Source of the DNA: Salirhabdus salicampi
GTDB taxonomy: Bacteria > Bacillota > Bacilli > Bacillales > Alkalibacillaceae
DNA: 64,000 bases
Direction: 5' to 3'
Assembly: GCF_024259515.1 (NCBI RefSeq)
Contig: NZ_JANBWE010000001.1
Location: 62,001-126,000, forward strand
The translations under genes were made by a program, and so were the position numbers. Positions 46,365 to 54,241 of the stretch are shown here, piece by piece (position 1 is the stretch's first letter; each line of letters opens with the position of its first letter). The notes under the pieces are model-generated. The model saw nothing but the letters and a program-made list of their open reading frames with translations. It was not told the origin of the DNA and ran no database searches.

Positions 46365-47198
46365 GTGAGTAGTCTTTCCGCAACAGTTAAGTTACATAAT
46401 GGTGTTGAAATTCCTTGGGTCGGTTTAGGCGTTTATAAAGTAGAAGAAGGGCAACAGATTGAGGATACAATCGCATCTGCACTAAAAATAGGGTACCGAA
46501 GTATTGACACGGCTGCTTTTTATCAAAACGAGGAAGGGGTAGGCCGGGCAATTCGTAATAGTAACCTAAACCGGGAAGATATTTTCGTAACGACAAAGGT
46601 TTGGAATACAGATCAAGGTTATGAAAACACATTAAAAGCATTTGATAAGAGCCTAAAGAAATTAGGACTTGATTATGTGGATTTATATTTAATCCATTGG
46701 CCAGTACCGGGTAAGTATAAAGAAACATGGAAAGCAATAGAGGAAATTTACGAAAAGGGAAAAGCGCGTGCTATTGGAGTAAGTAATTTTCAAATCCATC
46801 ATTTAGAAGACTTGCTTGCAGATGTTAACATAAAACCAATGGTAAACCAAGTAGAATTCCATCCACAAATCTTCCAAAAAGATTTGCTCGATTTTTGTAA
46901 GCAACAAAACATTCAAATGGAAGCATGGTCCCCTTTAGCACGTGGTCAATATTTAGATGATCCTACATTATTAGAAATCGGGAAAAAGTATAATAAAACG
47001 GCTGCGCAAGTGATATTACGTTGGGATTACCAGCATGGTGTCATTAGCATCCCGAAGTCAACGAAACCACATCGCCAAGATGAAAATGCTGATATATTTG
47101 ATTTTTCCCTAACTGATGAAGAGATGGAAAAAATCAATGGGTTACACCAGAATAAACGAACCGGAAAACATCCTGATGAAATGGATTACGGTTTATAA
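46365..47198 (+). CDS. yvgN: Aldo/keto reductase, YvgN-type glyoxal/methylglyoxal reductase
   Basis: GTG 46365 follows AAAGGAG, giving 277 residues; the alternative GTG 46356 overlaps that site. The AKR catalytic tetrad is visible: Asp in SIDTAAFYQNE with the Tyr, Lys in TTKVWN and His in LIHWP. NADPH-binding IPKSTKPHRQDENADI lies near the C terminus. The protein follows B. subtilis YvgN almost throughout (CxxxNGVE-type start, DQGYE, GVSNFQIHHLEDLL). YvgN reduces methylglyoxal, glyoxal and other aldehydes with NADPH. It is a single gene with its own terminator. Confidence 0.92.
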   Translation: MSSLSATVKLHNGVEIPWVGLGVYKVEEGQQIEDTIASALKIGYRSIDTAAFYQNEEGVGRAIRNSNLNREDIFVTTKVWNTDQGYENTLKAFDKSLKKLGLDYVDLYLIHWPVPGKYKETWKAIEEIYEKGKARAIGVSNFQIHHLEDLLADVNIKPMVNQVEFHPQIFQKDLLDFCKQQNIQMEAWSPLARGQYLDDPTLLEIGKKYNKTAAQVILRWDYQHGVISIPKSTKPHRQDENADIFDFSLTDEEMEKINGLHQNKRTGKHPDEMDYGL

Positions 47199-47203
47199 GA
47201 AAG

Positions 47204-47237
47204 AAGGTGCCGATTCCTAAGGGAATTGGCCTTTTTT
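47204..47237 (+). terminator. Terminator after the yvgN-like gene
   Basis: AAGGTGCCGATTCC pairs with GGGAATTGGCCTT, followed by T5-T7. Confidence 0.8.
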
Positions 47238-47340
47238 TGAAGGAAAGAAGTGAACATTTCCTCATCATTGATAATGTGTTTATCCTGGCTTTGGAGAATT
47301 GAATAAAACAGTGCCGATAAAATAAAGACAATTTCGACAA

Positions 47341-47376
47341 AACACACCATTTCCCGGGAAATGGTGTGTTTTATTT
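47341..47376. terminator. Bidirectional terminator, perfect palindrome
   Basis: AACACACCATTTCCC/GGGAAATGGTGTGTT, 15-bp arms without spacer (loop formed by the central bases), at the 3' end of the carbonic anhydrase gene. Confidence 0.85.
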
Positions 47377-47379
47377 ACG

Positions 47380-47937
47380 TTATTTTTCATATCCGTCTAC
47401 AACTAAATCCAGTTTTCCTGTATGTGGATCAATGACTAACCCGTGTACCGGGATACCTTCAGGCAATAGTGGGTGTTTTCTTAATATTGAGGCACTATTT
47501 GCTACAGATTGTTCAACTTGATCGAATCCAACCATCCAACCATCTAATGGTACCTGTTGTTCAAATCCTGAAATTTGATCCTCTGTTATGCCTTTTTCGA
47601 GCAGTGCTTCCTTAAAATCATTGGCATTTACTTGACTCATGCCACAGCGATGATGTCCGATAATCATAACTTCTTCCGCCTGTAGTGCATAAATAGCAAC
47701 GAGGATACTCTTCACAACACTGTCGTGCTCATTTGGGATGATGGCGCCAGCATTTTTTACAATTTTCATATCACCGTTTTTAAGATTTGTTGCGTTAGGT
47801 AAAAGTTCAACTAGTCTTGTATCCATACAACTCAAAACAACTACCTTTTTATTAGGTAATTTATCTGTTTCAAAAGGTTCATATTGTTTATTTTCGACAA
47901 AAGATTTATTATGTTCCAAAACATCGTAAAGTAACAT
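47380..47937 (-). CDS. ytiB: Beta-class carbonic anhydrase (YtiB type)
   Basis: This 185-residue beta carbonic anhydrase has zinc ligands C37 (LSCMDTRL), H95 and C98 (GHHRCGM) and the catalytic Asp39-Arg41 dyad. Sequence and length match B. subtilis YtiB along the protein, including the C-terminal VPVHGLVIDPHTGKLDLVVDG. It interconverts CO2 and bicarbonate, supplying bicarbonate for carboxylases. AAGGAGG lies before the ATG. Confidence 0.94.
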   Translation of the reverse strand: MLLYDVLEHNKSFVENKQYEPFETDKLPNKKVVVLSCMDTRLVELLPNATNLKNGDMKIVKNAGAIIPNEHDSVVKSILVAIYALQAEEVMIIGHHRCGMSQVNANDFKEALLEKGITEDQISGFEQQVPLDGWMVGFDQVEQSVANSASILRKHPLLPEGIPVHGLVIDPHTGKLDLVVDGYEK

Positions 47938-48098
47938 AAAACTTCCTCCTTAAATATGTAAAAAAATGAATGGTCAATAGCATTATATAAAAGAATTCCA
48001 TTGTTCTCAATGGTAGGAAGGAATCCTCGGTTTGATTTCTACGCTTGAAGGCAATAATACAATGAGAGATAGAGATAATTAAAAGGTGTTGAACAAAT

Positions 48099-49118
48099 AT
48101 GCACTTGATTGAAGTATATGTACCAGAAAAGCATTTTGAAAAGACGGATGAAAAATTAAGGAGTTTCTCACATAAATCTTATTGGGTATTAAAACAATCA
48201 GACGGTAGAAGGCTTATACGTATTATTGTAGGTGGAAAAGAAGTCGAACAAGTATTGGATTATTTTGAAGAAGTATCAAATGTAGTTGAAGGATTTGAGA
48301 CGCTCCTTATTCCCTTGAAATCATACTTATCACGGGAAACGATTAGAGAGGAAGCGGAGGGAACAAGTGAACAAGAAAAAGACCAAGAAGATGAAGCGAA
48401 CATTGTACGTGCTAGTCGCCATGAATTAATCCATACAATAGACCAAAATAGTTTTATTACATGGAACTACTCTTTGCTCATCATTTTCTCCGCTGTTGTA
48501 GCGACTATGGGCTTCATGAAAAATAGTGAAGCTGTCGTTATTGGGGCAATGGTTATTGCGCCGATGATTGGCCCGGTGATTGCAATTGCCTTCTCCTCAA
48601 TATTAGGGGATTATCGAAAGTTATGGAAGTCTATGGTTACATCCTTTATCGGATTTTTCATTGTCGTTGGCATTGCTATCTTTTTCACATACTTCTTTGG
48701 TGAAGCACTTGAAACAGATCAGTACTTAGCGAGAACGGAAGTGGAAATGTCAGATTTCATTTTAGCTTTAGCTTCTGGAGGTGCAGGTGCGTTATCTGTT
48801 TTAAATCGGATGTCAGGTAATCTTGTGGGGGTTATGGTTGCAGTCGCACTTTTACCTCCATCATTGTCTGTCGGAATTGGTATAGGACAAGGGGAGTGGG
48901 AGCGAGCATGGAATGCTTTTTTATTAACAAGTGTGAATGTGAATTGCATCCTATTAGCTGCCATTCTCGTCTTCATTCTAAGTGGAATTCGCCCTGTTAG
49001 GTGGCAAAAAGTGAGTAAAGCGAATGTGTCAAGAGTATTATCTGTAATCTTTGTAGGGGGGATTGTAGCTGTTCTCATCGCTGTAATTGTGCTTACACAA
49101 AATATTCAGTTTGAATAA
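48099..49118 (+). CDS. DUF389 (TIGR00341) membrane protein
   Basis: This 339-residue protein has an N-terminal soluble alpha/beta domain (about 1-80), a charged acidic linker (about 85-108) and a membrane domain of six helices. The hallmark SEAVVIGAMVIAPMIGPVIAIAFS and the later GNLVGVMVAVALLPPSLSVGIGIG segment define DUF389, a family of unknown function sometimes placed near transporters. AAAGGTG lies before the ATG. It is a single gene. Confidence 0.9.
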   Translation: MHLIEVYVPEKHFEKTDEKLRSFSHKSYWVLKQSDGRRLIRIIVGGKEVEQVLDYFEEVSNVVEGFETLLIPLKSYLSRETIREEAEGTSEQEKDQEDEANIVRASRHELIHTIDQNSFITWNYSLLIIFSAVVATMGFMKNSEAVVIGAMVIAPMIGPVIAIAFSSILGDYRKLWKSMVTSFIGFFIVVGIAIFFTYFFGEALETDQYLARTEVEMSDFILALASGGAGALSVLNRMSGNLVGVMVAVALLPPSLSVGIGIGQGEWERAWNAFLLTSVNVNCILLAAILVFILSGIRPVRWQKVSKANVSRVLSVIFVGGIVAVLIAVIVLTQNIQFE

Positions 49119-49179
49119 TTCGTGTTACTGATGAGTATAAATGTATCAATACAAGGGGAAATATCCTGAAAATTAGCTG

Positions 49180-49208
49180 TTGACGGATAATTTTGGTAAT
49201 TATATAAT
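49180..49208 (+). promoter_or_regulatory. Strong SigA promoter of the leader-peptide unit
   Basis: TTGACG (49180-49185), 17-nt spacer, perfect TATAAT (49203-49208). Transcription would start near 49215, about 33 nt before the small ORF. Confidence 0.85.
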
Positions 49209-49247
49209 AGGTTAAATTCAAAATTTTTAAAAAGGAGGCCACAAAAC

Positions 49248-49352
49248 ATGAAAATGATGATAAGTGTTTTAACATTAGACTTAATTTCAAACTTGCAACT
49301 GAATATTGTTAACGTGGCCTCTTCTCGGTGCTGTTCAGCATGGAAATACTAA
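49248..49352 (+). CDS. 34-residue leader-type peptide with adjacent Cys codons
   Basis: ATG 49248 follows AAAAAGGAGG by 9 nt, downstream of a strong promoter. The peptide is hydrophobic at the N terminus (KMMISVLTLDLISNL) and ends SSRCCSAWKY, with codons TGC TGT side by side near the end. GAGGCCAC in the ribosome site region pairs with GTGGCCTC inside the ORF, so the ribosome site can be hidden in a hairpin. Two terminators follow. The layout looks like a translated attenuator leader, perhaps sensing cysteine charging, but no cysteine gene lies downstream. A small functional peptide is the alternative. Confidence 0.55.
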   Translation: MKMMISVLTLDLISNLQLNIVNVASSRCCSAWKY

Positions 49353-49405
49353 CTATTGTTGTATTTACATTTCATCCTATGTCTATATAATTGAATAGTA
49401 TTGTG

Positions 49406-49434
49406 AGGTCACGTATACGTTCGTGACCTTTTTT
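49406..49434 (+). terminator. First of two tandem terminators after the leader ORF
   Basis: AGGTCACG/CGTGACCT arms, 8-nt loop, then T6. Confidence 0.88.
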
Positions 49435-49440
49435 GTTTTG

Positions 49441-49477
49441 CGCATACGTCACGTACGTATGCGTTTTTTATTTTTTT
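49441..49477 (+). terminator. Second tandem terminator
   Basis: CGCATACGT/ACGTATGCG arms, 5-nt loop, followed by T6 A T7. Confidence 0.85.
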
Positions 49478-49494
49478 GAGAGGAAGGAAAAAAC

Positions 49495-49605
49495 ATGCCG
49501 AAATTTGATTTAAATATCATGATTAAAAAAAGTAAGGGGAAATATATGGTTTCTGTTTCGTTTTATATTGTAACGAAGCGTAAAAAGAGGATAGAAGGTG
49601 GTTAG
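49495..49605 (+). CDS. 36-residue basic protein of unknown function
   Basis: ATG 49495 follows GAGAGGAAGG. The peptide has a short beta-like centre (KYMVSVSFYIVT) flanked by Lys/Arg stretches and no Cys or membrane helix. It lies just after the tandem terminators and before the protease gene, so its expression could depend on read-through. I do not recognise a family; chance is possible at this length. Confidence 0.4.
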   Translation: MPKFDLNIMIKKSKGKYMVSVSFYIVTKRKKRIEGG

Positions 49606-49716
49606 CTAAGTTATCGAAAATTGTAACATGAGATGTACTCCATTTTTATTTCTTTGGAAGACGAGATGGAAGTCAGGCATAATAAGAGGAGGAATAATTA
49701 TAAAGGGGCGTTTTGC

Positions 49717-50511
49717 ATGGTAGATAAAAAGGACAGCCCGGAAACAATCGATGAACAAGATTTGTATGAAGAAATAGAAGATGAAGAACTTTTAGAGATT
49801 ATAAATGAGGAGCAGCAAAAGTCATATAAAAAGGAGAGGCGTGCACCTCGTCCTCCATTTCCTCGTTGGATTTTTTGGCTGATTGCTCTTTTTATGATCG
49901 TTCCTATTTTAGGGGGACTTTTAAATACATTTTCTTTGTCGGCAATTGAGTTTTTGAAAACGTCGGCTAGACTTTCACAAAATGAACATATTCAGGAATA
50001 TTCCCGTTCAGTAGTGGAGATTCATGCGGAGCAAAGTAGAGGAACGGGATTTTCGATTTCAGATGATGGTTATATATTAACGAACTATCACGTCATTGAA
50101 ACAGGAAATGTATCGGTTTCTTTTCCAGATGATGGTTTATATAAGGCAACAATTATAAAGGAATTTCCTGAAATTGACCTAGCTTTATTAAAAGTGGATG
50201 GGGAGAATTTACCGTATTTATCGTTAGCTGAAAAGACAAGTTTTATGGATCAAGAGCATATTTTCTTTATTGGGAACCCTTTAACTTTTACCGGTATTGC
50301 AAATGAGGGGACAGTTCTGGGCTATACAAGTGTTACTGGATTAGAACGCGATGTTTTAATGATTGAAGCTCCTATCTATCGTGGGAACAGTGGAAGTCCA
50401 GTTATTAATCAGGCCGGTGAAGTAATTGCTGTTATTTACGCTACAACAAATACCGAAGAATATGGGAAAGTTGGTTTGGCAGTACCTATAACGTATTTTC
50501 ATGAGTTATGA
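49717..50511 (+). CDS. Membrane-anchored trypsin-like serine protease
   Basis: The start is ATG 49717 behind AAAGGGG, giving 264 residues. An acidic N-terminal cytoplasmic part (about 1-45) precedes one membrane helix (about 50-72) and an extracellular trypsin-fold domain. The catalytic triad is visible: His in TNYHVIE, Asp in EIDLALL and Ser in RGNSGSPV. It resembles HtrA/DegP proteases but has no PDZ domain and is short. The longer frame from 49633 has no ribosome site at its start. It sits upstream of sigI-rsgI but on an apparently separate unit. Likely role: envelope protein quality control or signalling. Confidence 0.88.
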   Translation: MVDKKDSPETIDEQDLYEEIEDEELLEIINEEQQKSYKKERRAPRPPFPRWIFWLIALFMIVPILGGLLNTFSLSAIEFLKTSARLSQNEHIQEYSRSVVEIHAEQSRGTGFSISDDGYILTNYHVIETGNVSVSFPDDGLYKATIIKEFPEIDLALLKVDGENLPYLSLAEKTSFMDQEHIFFIGNPLTFTGIANEGTVLGYTSVTGLERDVLMIEAPIYRGNSGSPVINQAGEVIAVIYATTNTEEYGKVGLAVPITYFHEL

Positions 50512-50610
50512 CAAAACGGTGATGGTTATGATTAACAATAGAAACAATATCTTGTCTGTTGTATGATAAAAATTGTAGTCCAAATGATTTTAATTTGGAG
50601 TTTACTTTCA

Positions 50611-50639
50611 ACCCCCATAAAGGTATTTATCATTACGTA
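50611..50639 (+). promoter_or_regulatory. Candidate SigI-type autoregulatory promoter
   Basis: ACCCCC at 50611-50616 and CGTA at 50636-50639, 19 nt apart, upstream of sigI. C-rich -35 and CGWA -10 elements are typical of SigI promoters, which usually drive their own gene. The spacing is on the long side. Confidence 0.45.
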
Positions 50640-50666
50640 AAATATAGAAGGTGGAGGTGATAAGGG

Positions 50667-51413
50667 TTGATAGAAAGACTTCTAAAGAGGAAAAAAGTCA
50701 GCAACGACTCCCTTGAGGAGCAAGTTTTAGCTGCTCAAAATGGTGATCAAAAAATGCTTCATCACCTACTCGATAAGTATCAACCTTTTATCGCCAAAAA
50801 TGTTTCTGAAGTTTGTAAAAAGTATATTGATCCTACTAAAGATGATGAATTTAGCATTGGGCTTATTGCATTTCATGAGGCTATCAATGCTTATAATACA
50901 GACAAAGGAAGTTCCTTCTTATCTTTTGCCAAACTAGTTGTGAAACGGAAAGTTATCGATTACTTGCGAAGTGAAAATAAAAAGCAAGTGTTCACATCAA
51001 TTGATGAAGAATACGATGATGATGAACAATTAGAAAACCCTAGTGAGGTTAAGATTGCAAAAGAAAGGTACAACCTGGAGACAGAGGCGTGGAATCGCCG
51101 AGAGGAAATTAATGAATATAAAGAAAAGTTGCAAGAATATCAAATTTCTTTCCTCGATTTAACGAAAATAGCACCGAAGCATGTGGATGCACGGGACTCG
51201 GCGATAAAAGTTGCAAGAATATTATATGAGCATAAAGAATTAAGAGAACAATTTTTAGAAACGAAAAAATTACCGATGAAAGAATTGCTACCTCATTTAA
51301 ACATTAGTAAGAAAACGGTTGAACGAAACCGAAAGTTTATTATTGCTATATTTCTCATATTGCATGAAGATTACGTATTTTTAAAGGATTATATAAAGGG
51401 GGTGGGATTGTGA
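50667..51413 (+). CDS. sigI: RNA polymerase sigma factor SigI
   Basis: This 248-residue sigma-70-like factor matches the SigI family: region 2 (DEFSIGLIAFHEAINAYNTDKGSSFLSFAKLVVKRKVIDYLR) near the N terminus and a C-terminal helix-turn-helix with LPHLNISKKTVERNRKFIIA. GGAGGTG precedes TTG 50667. SigI responds to heat and, in relatives, to wall polysaccharide, and is held by the membrane anti-sigma factor RsgI. It overlaps rsgI by 4 nt, indicating coupled translation. Confidence 0.95.
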   Translation: MIERLLKRKKVSNDSLEEQVLAAQNGDQKMLHHLLDKYQPFIAKNVSEVCKKYIDPTKDDEFSIGLIAFHEAINAYNTDKGSSFLSFAKLVVKRKVIDYLRSENKKQVFTSIDEEYDDDEQLENPSEVKIAKERYNLETEAWNRREEINEYKEKLQEYQISFLDLTKIAPKHVDARDSAIKVARILYEHKELREQFLETKKLPMKELLPHLNISKKTVERNRKFIIAIFLILHEDYVFLKDYIKGVGL

Positions 51414-52516
51414 GAAAAGGAATCATTATGGAGCAACATCGACGGCATGCCGTCATTATGGGTAGAGATGGTTATTTTTATAAAGTGAAAATGAACACGA
51501 ACAAGCCTGTAGGTACAGAGGTTGAGTTTAATCCGGAGAAACAAGCAAATGGATTCACACTACCTGTTCCATCATTTAACAGTGTGTCTGGAAAGTTGGC
51601 GGTATTGTCGGTTATATTTTTCCTTATCTCCTTACCATTATTATCGTCGTTGTGGAATGCTAATAAAGCATATGCTTACGTTAATATTGATATCAACCCG
51701 AGTATTGAAGTGGCAATTAACGATGACATGAGAGTAATGGATATCACCCCGCTCAATGATGAAGCTGAACCGATAATTCAGAGCCTGGAAAATTGGGAAA
51801 ATGAAACGATAGATGGAATAACGTTACAAATCATTACGGAGAGCAACCGTGCAGGTTATATGACAAATCAAGACGATATCGTCATTGGGGTTAGCTATGC
51901 ACAAGAGCAAAGGCAGAACGTTATTGAAGCGATAAAAACACAAATGGACCAACAGGAAGAAAGATTCGATGTAACTGCTGTTGAAATTCCGGCTGACATA
52001 TACAAGCAAGCAAAAAAAGATAAAGTTTCAGCCAACTATGTATATGCGAAAATGTTAGCAGATGAGAACAAATCAAATTCAAATGGCAAGCCGCACAAAG
52101 AATTGAATATAACAGAAGAGGACCGAGAAAAACTGTTAGAAAAGATGTTTAAACCTGATCATAAGGAAAAGCAAGTTCCAAATGGGCAAGATAAAGGTAA
52201 AGAAAATAAGAAGCCGAAAAAAGACAAAGGAAATAAACGTAATAAAGCGAACGAGAAACGAAATGATGTAAAAAATAAACTGGATGACATAGATGAACAA
52301 TTAGATAAAAATTCGAAACCTGATAAAAACAATGATGTTGAATTAGATGAAGAAGATCAAGAGGTATTTGATCGGGAAGATGATGCCCCCCACAAACAAG
52401 ATAAAAAGCCTGACAAATTGGGGGGAAATCCTCCCGTCAACATGGACAAGTCAAAAAGTAAAAGTCAAAAAGGTAATGGCAAACATAATGGAAATAAGAA
52501 ACATTCAAAAGACTAG
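51410..52516 (+). CDS. rsgI: Anti-sigma factor RsgI
   Basis: This 368-residue protein has an N-terminal RsgI_N domain (residues about 1-50, MRKGIIMEQHRRHAVIMGRDGYFYKVK), one membrane helix (about 64-82), an extracellular beta-rich domain (AYVNIDINPSIEVAINDDMRVMDI) and a long, Lys-, Asp- and Asn-rich unstructured tail (about 225-368). The N-terminal domain binds SigI; the outside part should sense the signal. The start is GTG 51410 overlapping the sigI stop. In clostridia the outer part carries carbohydrate-binding modules; here it does not. Confidence 0.94.
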   Translation: MRKGIIMEQHRRHAVIMGRDGYFYKVKMNTNKPVGTEVEFNPEKQANGFTLPVPSFNSVSGKLAVLSVIFFLISLPLLSSLWNANKAYAYVNIDINPSIEVAINDDMRVMDITPLNDEAEPIIQSLENWENETIDGITLQIITESNRAGYMTNQDDIVIGVSYAQEQRQNVIEAIKTQMDQQEERFDVTAVEIPADIYKQAKKDKVSANYVYAKMLADENKSNSNGKPHKELNITEEDREKLLEKMFKPDHKEKQVPNGQDKGKENKKPKKDKGNKRNKANEKRNDVKNKLDDIDEQLDKNSKPDKNNDVELDEEDQEVFDREDDAPHKQDKKPDKLGGNPPVNMDKSKSKSQKGNGKHNGNKKHSKD

Positions 52517-52518
52517 TG

Positions 52519-52556
52519 AAACGACCTACTCCAATATTTAGGTCGTTTTTTATTTT
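52519..52556 (+). terminator. Terminator of sigI-rsgI
   Basis: AAACGACCTA/TAGGTCGTTT arms, 10-nt loop, T run. Confidence 0.88.
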
Positions 52557-52630
52557 TATAAAATTTCACTTAACGGGATGACAGAACAGTTATATAATGA
52601 GTAAGAATTATGAATTTAGGGGGAAAATGA

Positions 52631-54208
52631 ATGGTAGAGAATCAAGCTCCAAAAAAAAATAAAAAGAGCATTTGGTTAGTCGTTTCAGCTTTACTTGTTG
52701 TTCTATTAGGGGCAGTAGGAGTATTTGCATATCAAAACTTTATCTCGAATCCACTGGCACAATACTTAAGTGCAGAGAAAAAGACTTTCGAGGAAGTGAC
52801 AGACTATTATGAAGAGCATTACGGTAATGCAAGTAATGTTAATGAGCGCTTATATGACGATGCGTATGAAGCCGACACTGTTATCACTGGTGATTTAAAT
52901 ATACCTACTAATCTCGGTTTGGCTAGTCCGACAGAGCTTAGTATGCTACAGTCACTCATTTCTTCAGCTTCTATTTCCACAAATGTAAAAGTGAATCCTG
53001 ATAGTGACGAAATGTATGGTAATGTAGATATATCATTGCAGGGATCGAGTCTAGCAAACGGAGTCATATATCAAAACGATGAAATCACAGCCGCACAAGT
53101 TCCGTTTCTATATAACAAGTTCTTTGTACTCCAAAATAATAGATTTGGTGATTTTATGCGCCAATCTGGCCATTATTACGCGCCAATTGAAGAAATACCA
53201 AATTTAGTCGATATGTACCAAACAACATTAACACCAGAAGAGTCTAAAGAAATGGCAAAGGATTATTTGCAATACATTGTTGAACAACTGGATGAAGACA
53301 AGTTTGAGGTAAATAAAGGTGTTGCATATTTGGGAGAAAAATATACGAAATTGTCCGTTAACCTTGAAGAATATGAAGTGAAACAATTGTTTAAAGGATT
53401 ACTCAGACAACTGAGGGATGACGATCGCTTTTGGGACTTAATGCCAAAATATCAAATGGGTGACCTTGAACAAATAAAAGAGAATTTTGAATATGTGATT
53501 GATGAAGTAGATAACTTGAAGTTCCCACAAGGTTTCACATATGAAGCGTTTCTGAAAAACGGTTTGGTAGAACATCGAAAGATTCGATTTACAGTTGGTG
53601 ATGGTTCTGGTTCAGATATGATGAAAGTGAATACGACGCTATCAACGGTCATTAATGGTAAGGATGACTTCAGCTTAACACTAGACTTTGATGTACAGTC
53701 TACAGAAGAAGAAGAGCATGTGAAGTTTGTTTATAAGGAAGATGGAAAGCCACAGGGTAATGGTTACTCGGTAGCGAGGGTCATCGATTTTAGTTATGCC
53801 GATCACTATGATGACTTTGGAGCAATTATAGATGCCCAAACAATCTATGAAAACAATACGTCCGAAACATCTTTTGATGTTACCGTGAAATCTCCTTTTA
53901 TGACGATGGATATTCTAAGTGGTACATTAAATACATCTGTATCTTACAACAACAACGAAGCAACGAAAGAGTTTGATTTAGGTTTACATGTTGATTTGGC
54001 TGCTCTGATGATGGGAAACGAAGATGTTGATTTTAATGTTCATTCAACAACAGATATTACCTTTACAGAACAATTAGATTTCCCTGCCATTAATGGAAGT
54101 AACTCTGTAGATGTACTTGAACTAACTCCAGCAGAAATTGACCAAATTACTCGTGAAGTAGAAGAAAATTTATATTATTACTTCGGTCGTTTTAACGGAT
54201 TGTTTTAA
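52631..54208 (+). CDS. Membrane-anchored extracellular protein of unknown function, first gene of ABC-2 operon
   Basis: This 525-residue protein has a basic N terminus, one membrane helix (about 14-34) and a large, acidic extracellular part predicted mainly beta, with repeated amphipathic strands. It contains no Cys in the outer part. I do not recognise a characterised family. It is followed 33 nt later by two ABC-2 permease genes and an ATPase gene, suggesting that it is an accessory of that exporter, for example an adaptor or substrate-handling protein. AGGGGGAAAATG precedes the start. Confidence 0.75.
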   Translation: MVENQAPKKNKKSIWLVVSALLVVLLGAVGVFAYQNFISNPLAQYLSAEKKTFEEVTDYYEEHYGNASNVNERLYDDAYEADTVITGDLNIPTNLGLASPTELSMLQSLISSASISTNVKVNPDSDEMYGNVDISLQGSSLANGVIYQNDEITAAQVPFLYNKFFVLQNNRFGDFMRQSGHYYAPIEEIPNLVDMYQTTLTPEESKEMAKDYLQYIVEQLDEDKFEVNKGVAYLGEKYTKLSVNLEEYEVKQLFKGLLRQLRDDDRFWDLMPKYQMGDLEQIKENFEYVIDEVDNLKFPQGFTYEAFLKNGLVEHRKIRFTVGDGSGSDMMKVNTTLSTVINGKDDFSLTLDFDVQSTEEEEHVKFVYKEDGKPQGNGYSVARVIDFSYADHYDDFGAIIDAQTIYENNTSETSFDVTVKSPFMTMDILSGTLNTSVSYNNNEATKEFDLGLHVDLAALMMGNEDVDFNVHSTTDITFTEQLDFPAINGSNSVDVLELTPAEIDQITREVEENLYYYFGRFNGLF

Positions 54209-54241
54209 TAGACTTAGAACATAAGAAAGGAGCAGGTGAGT

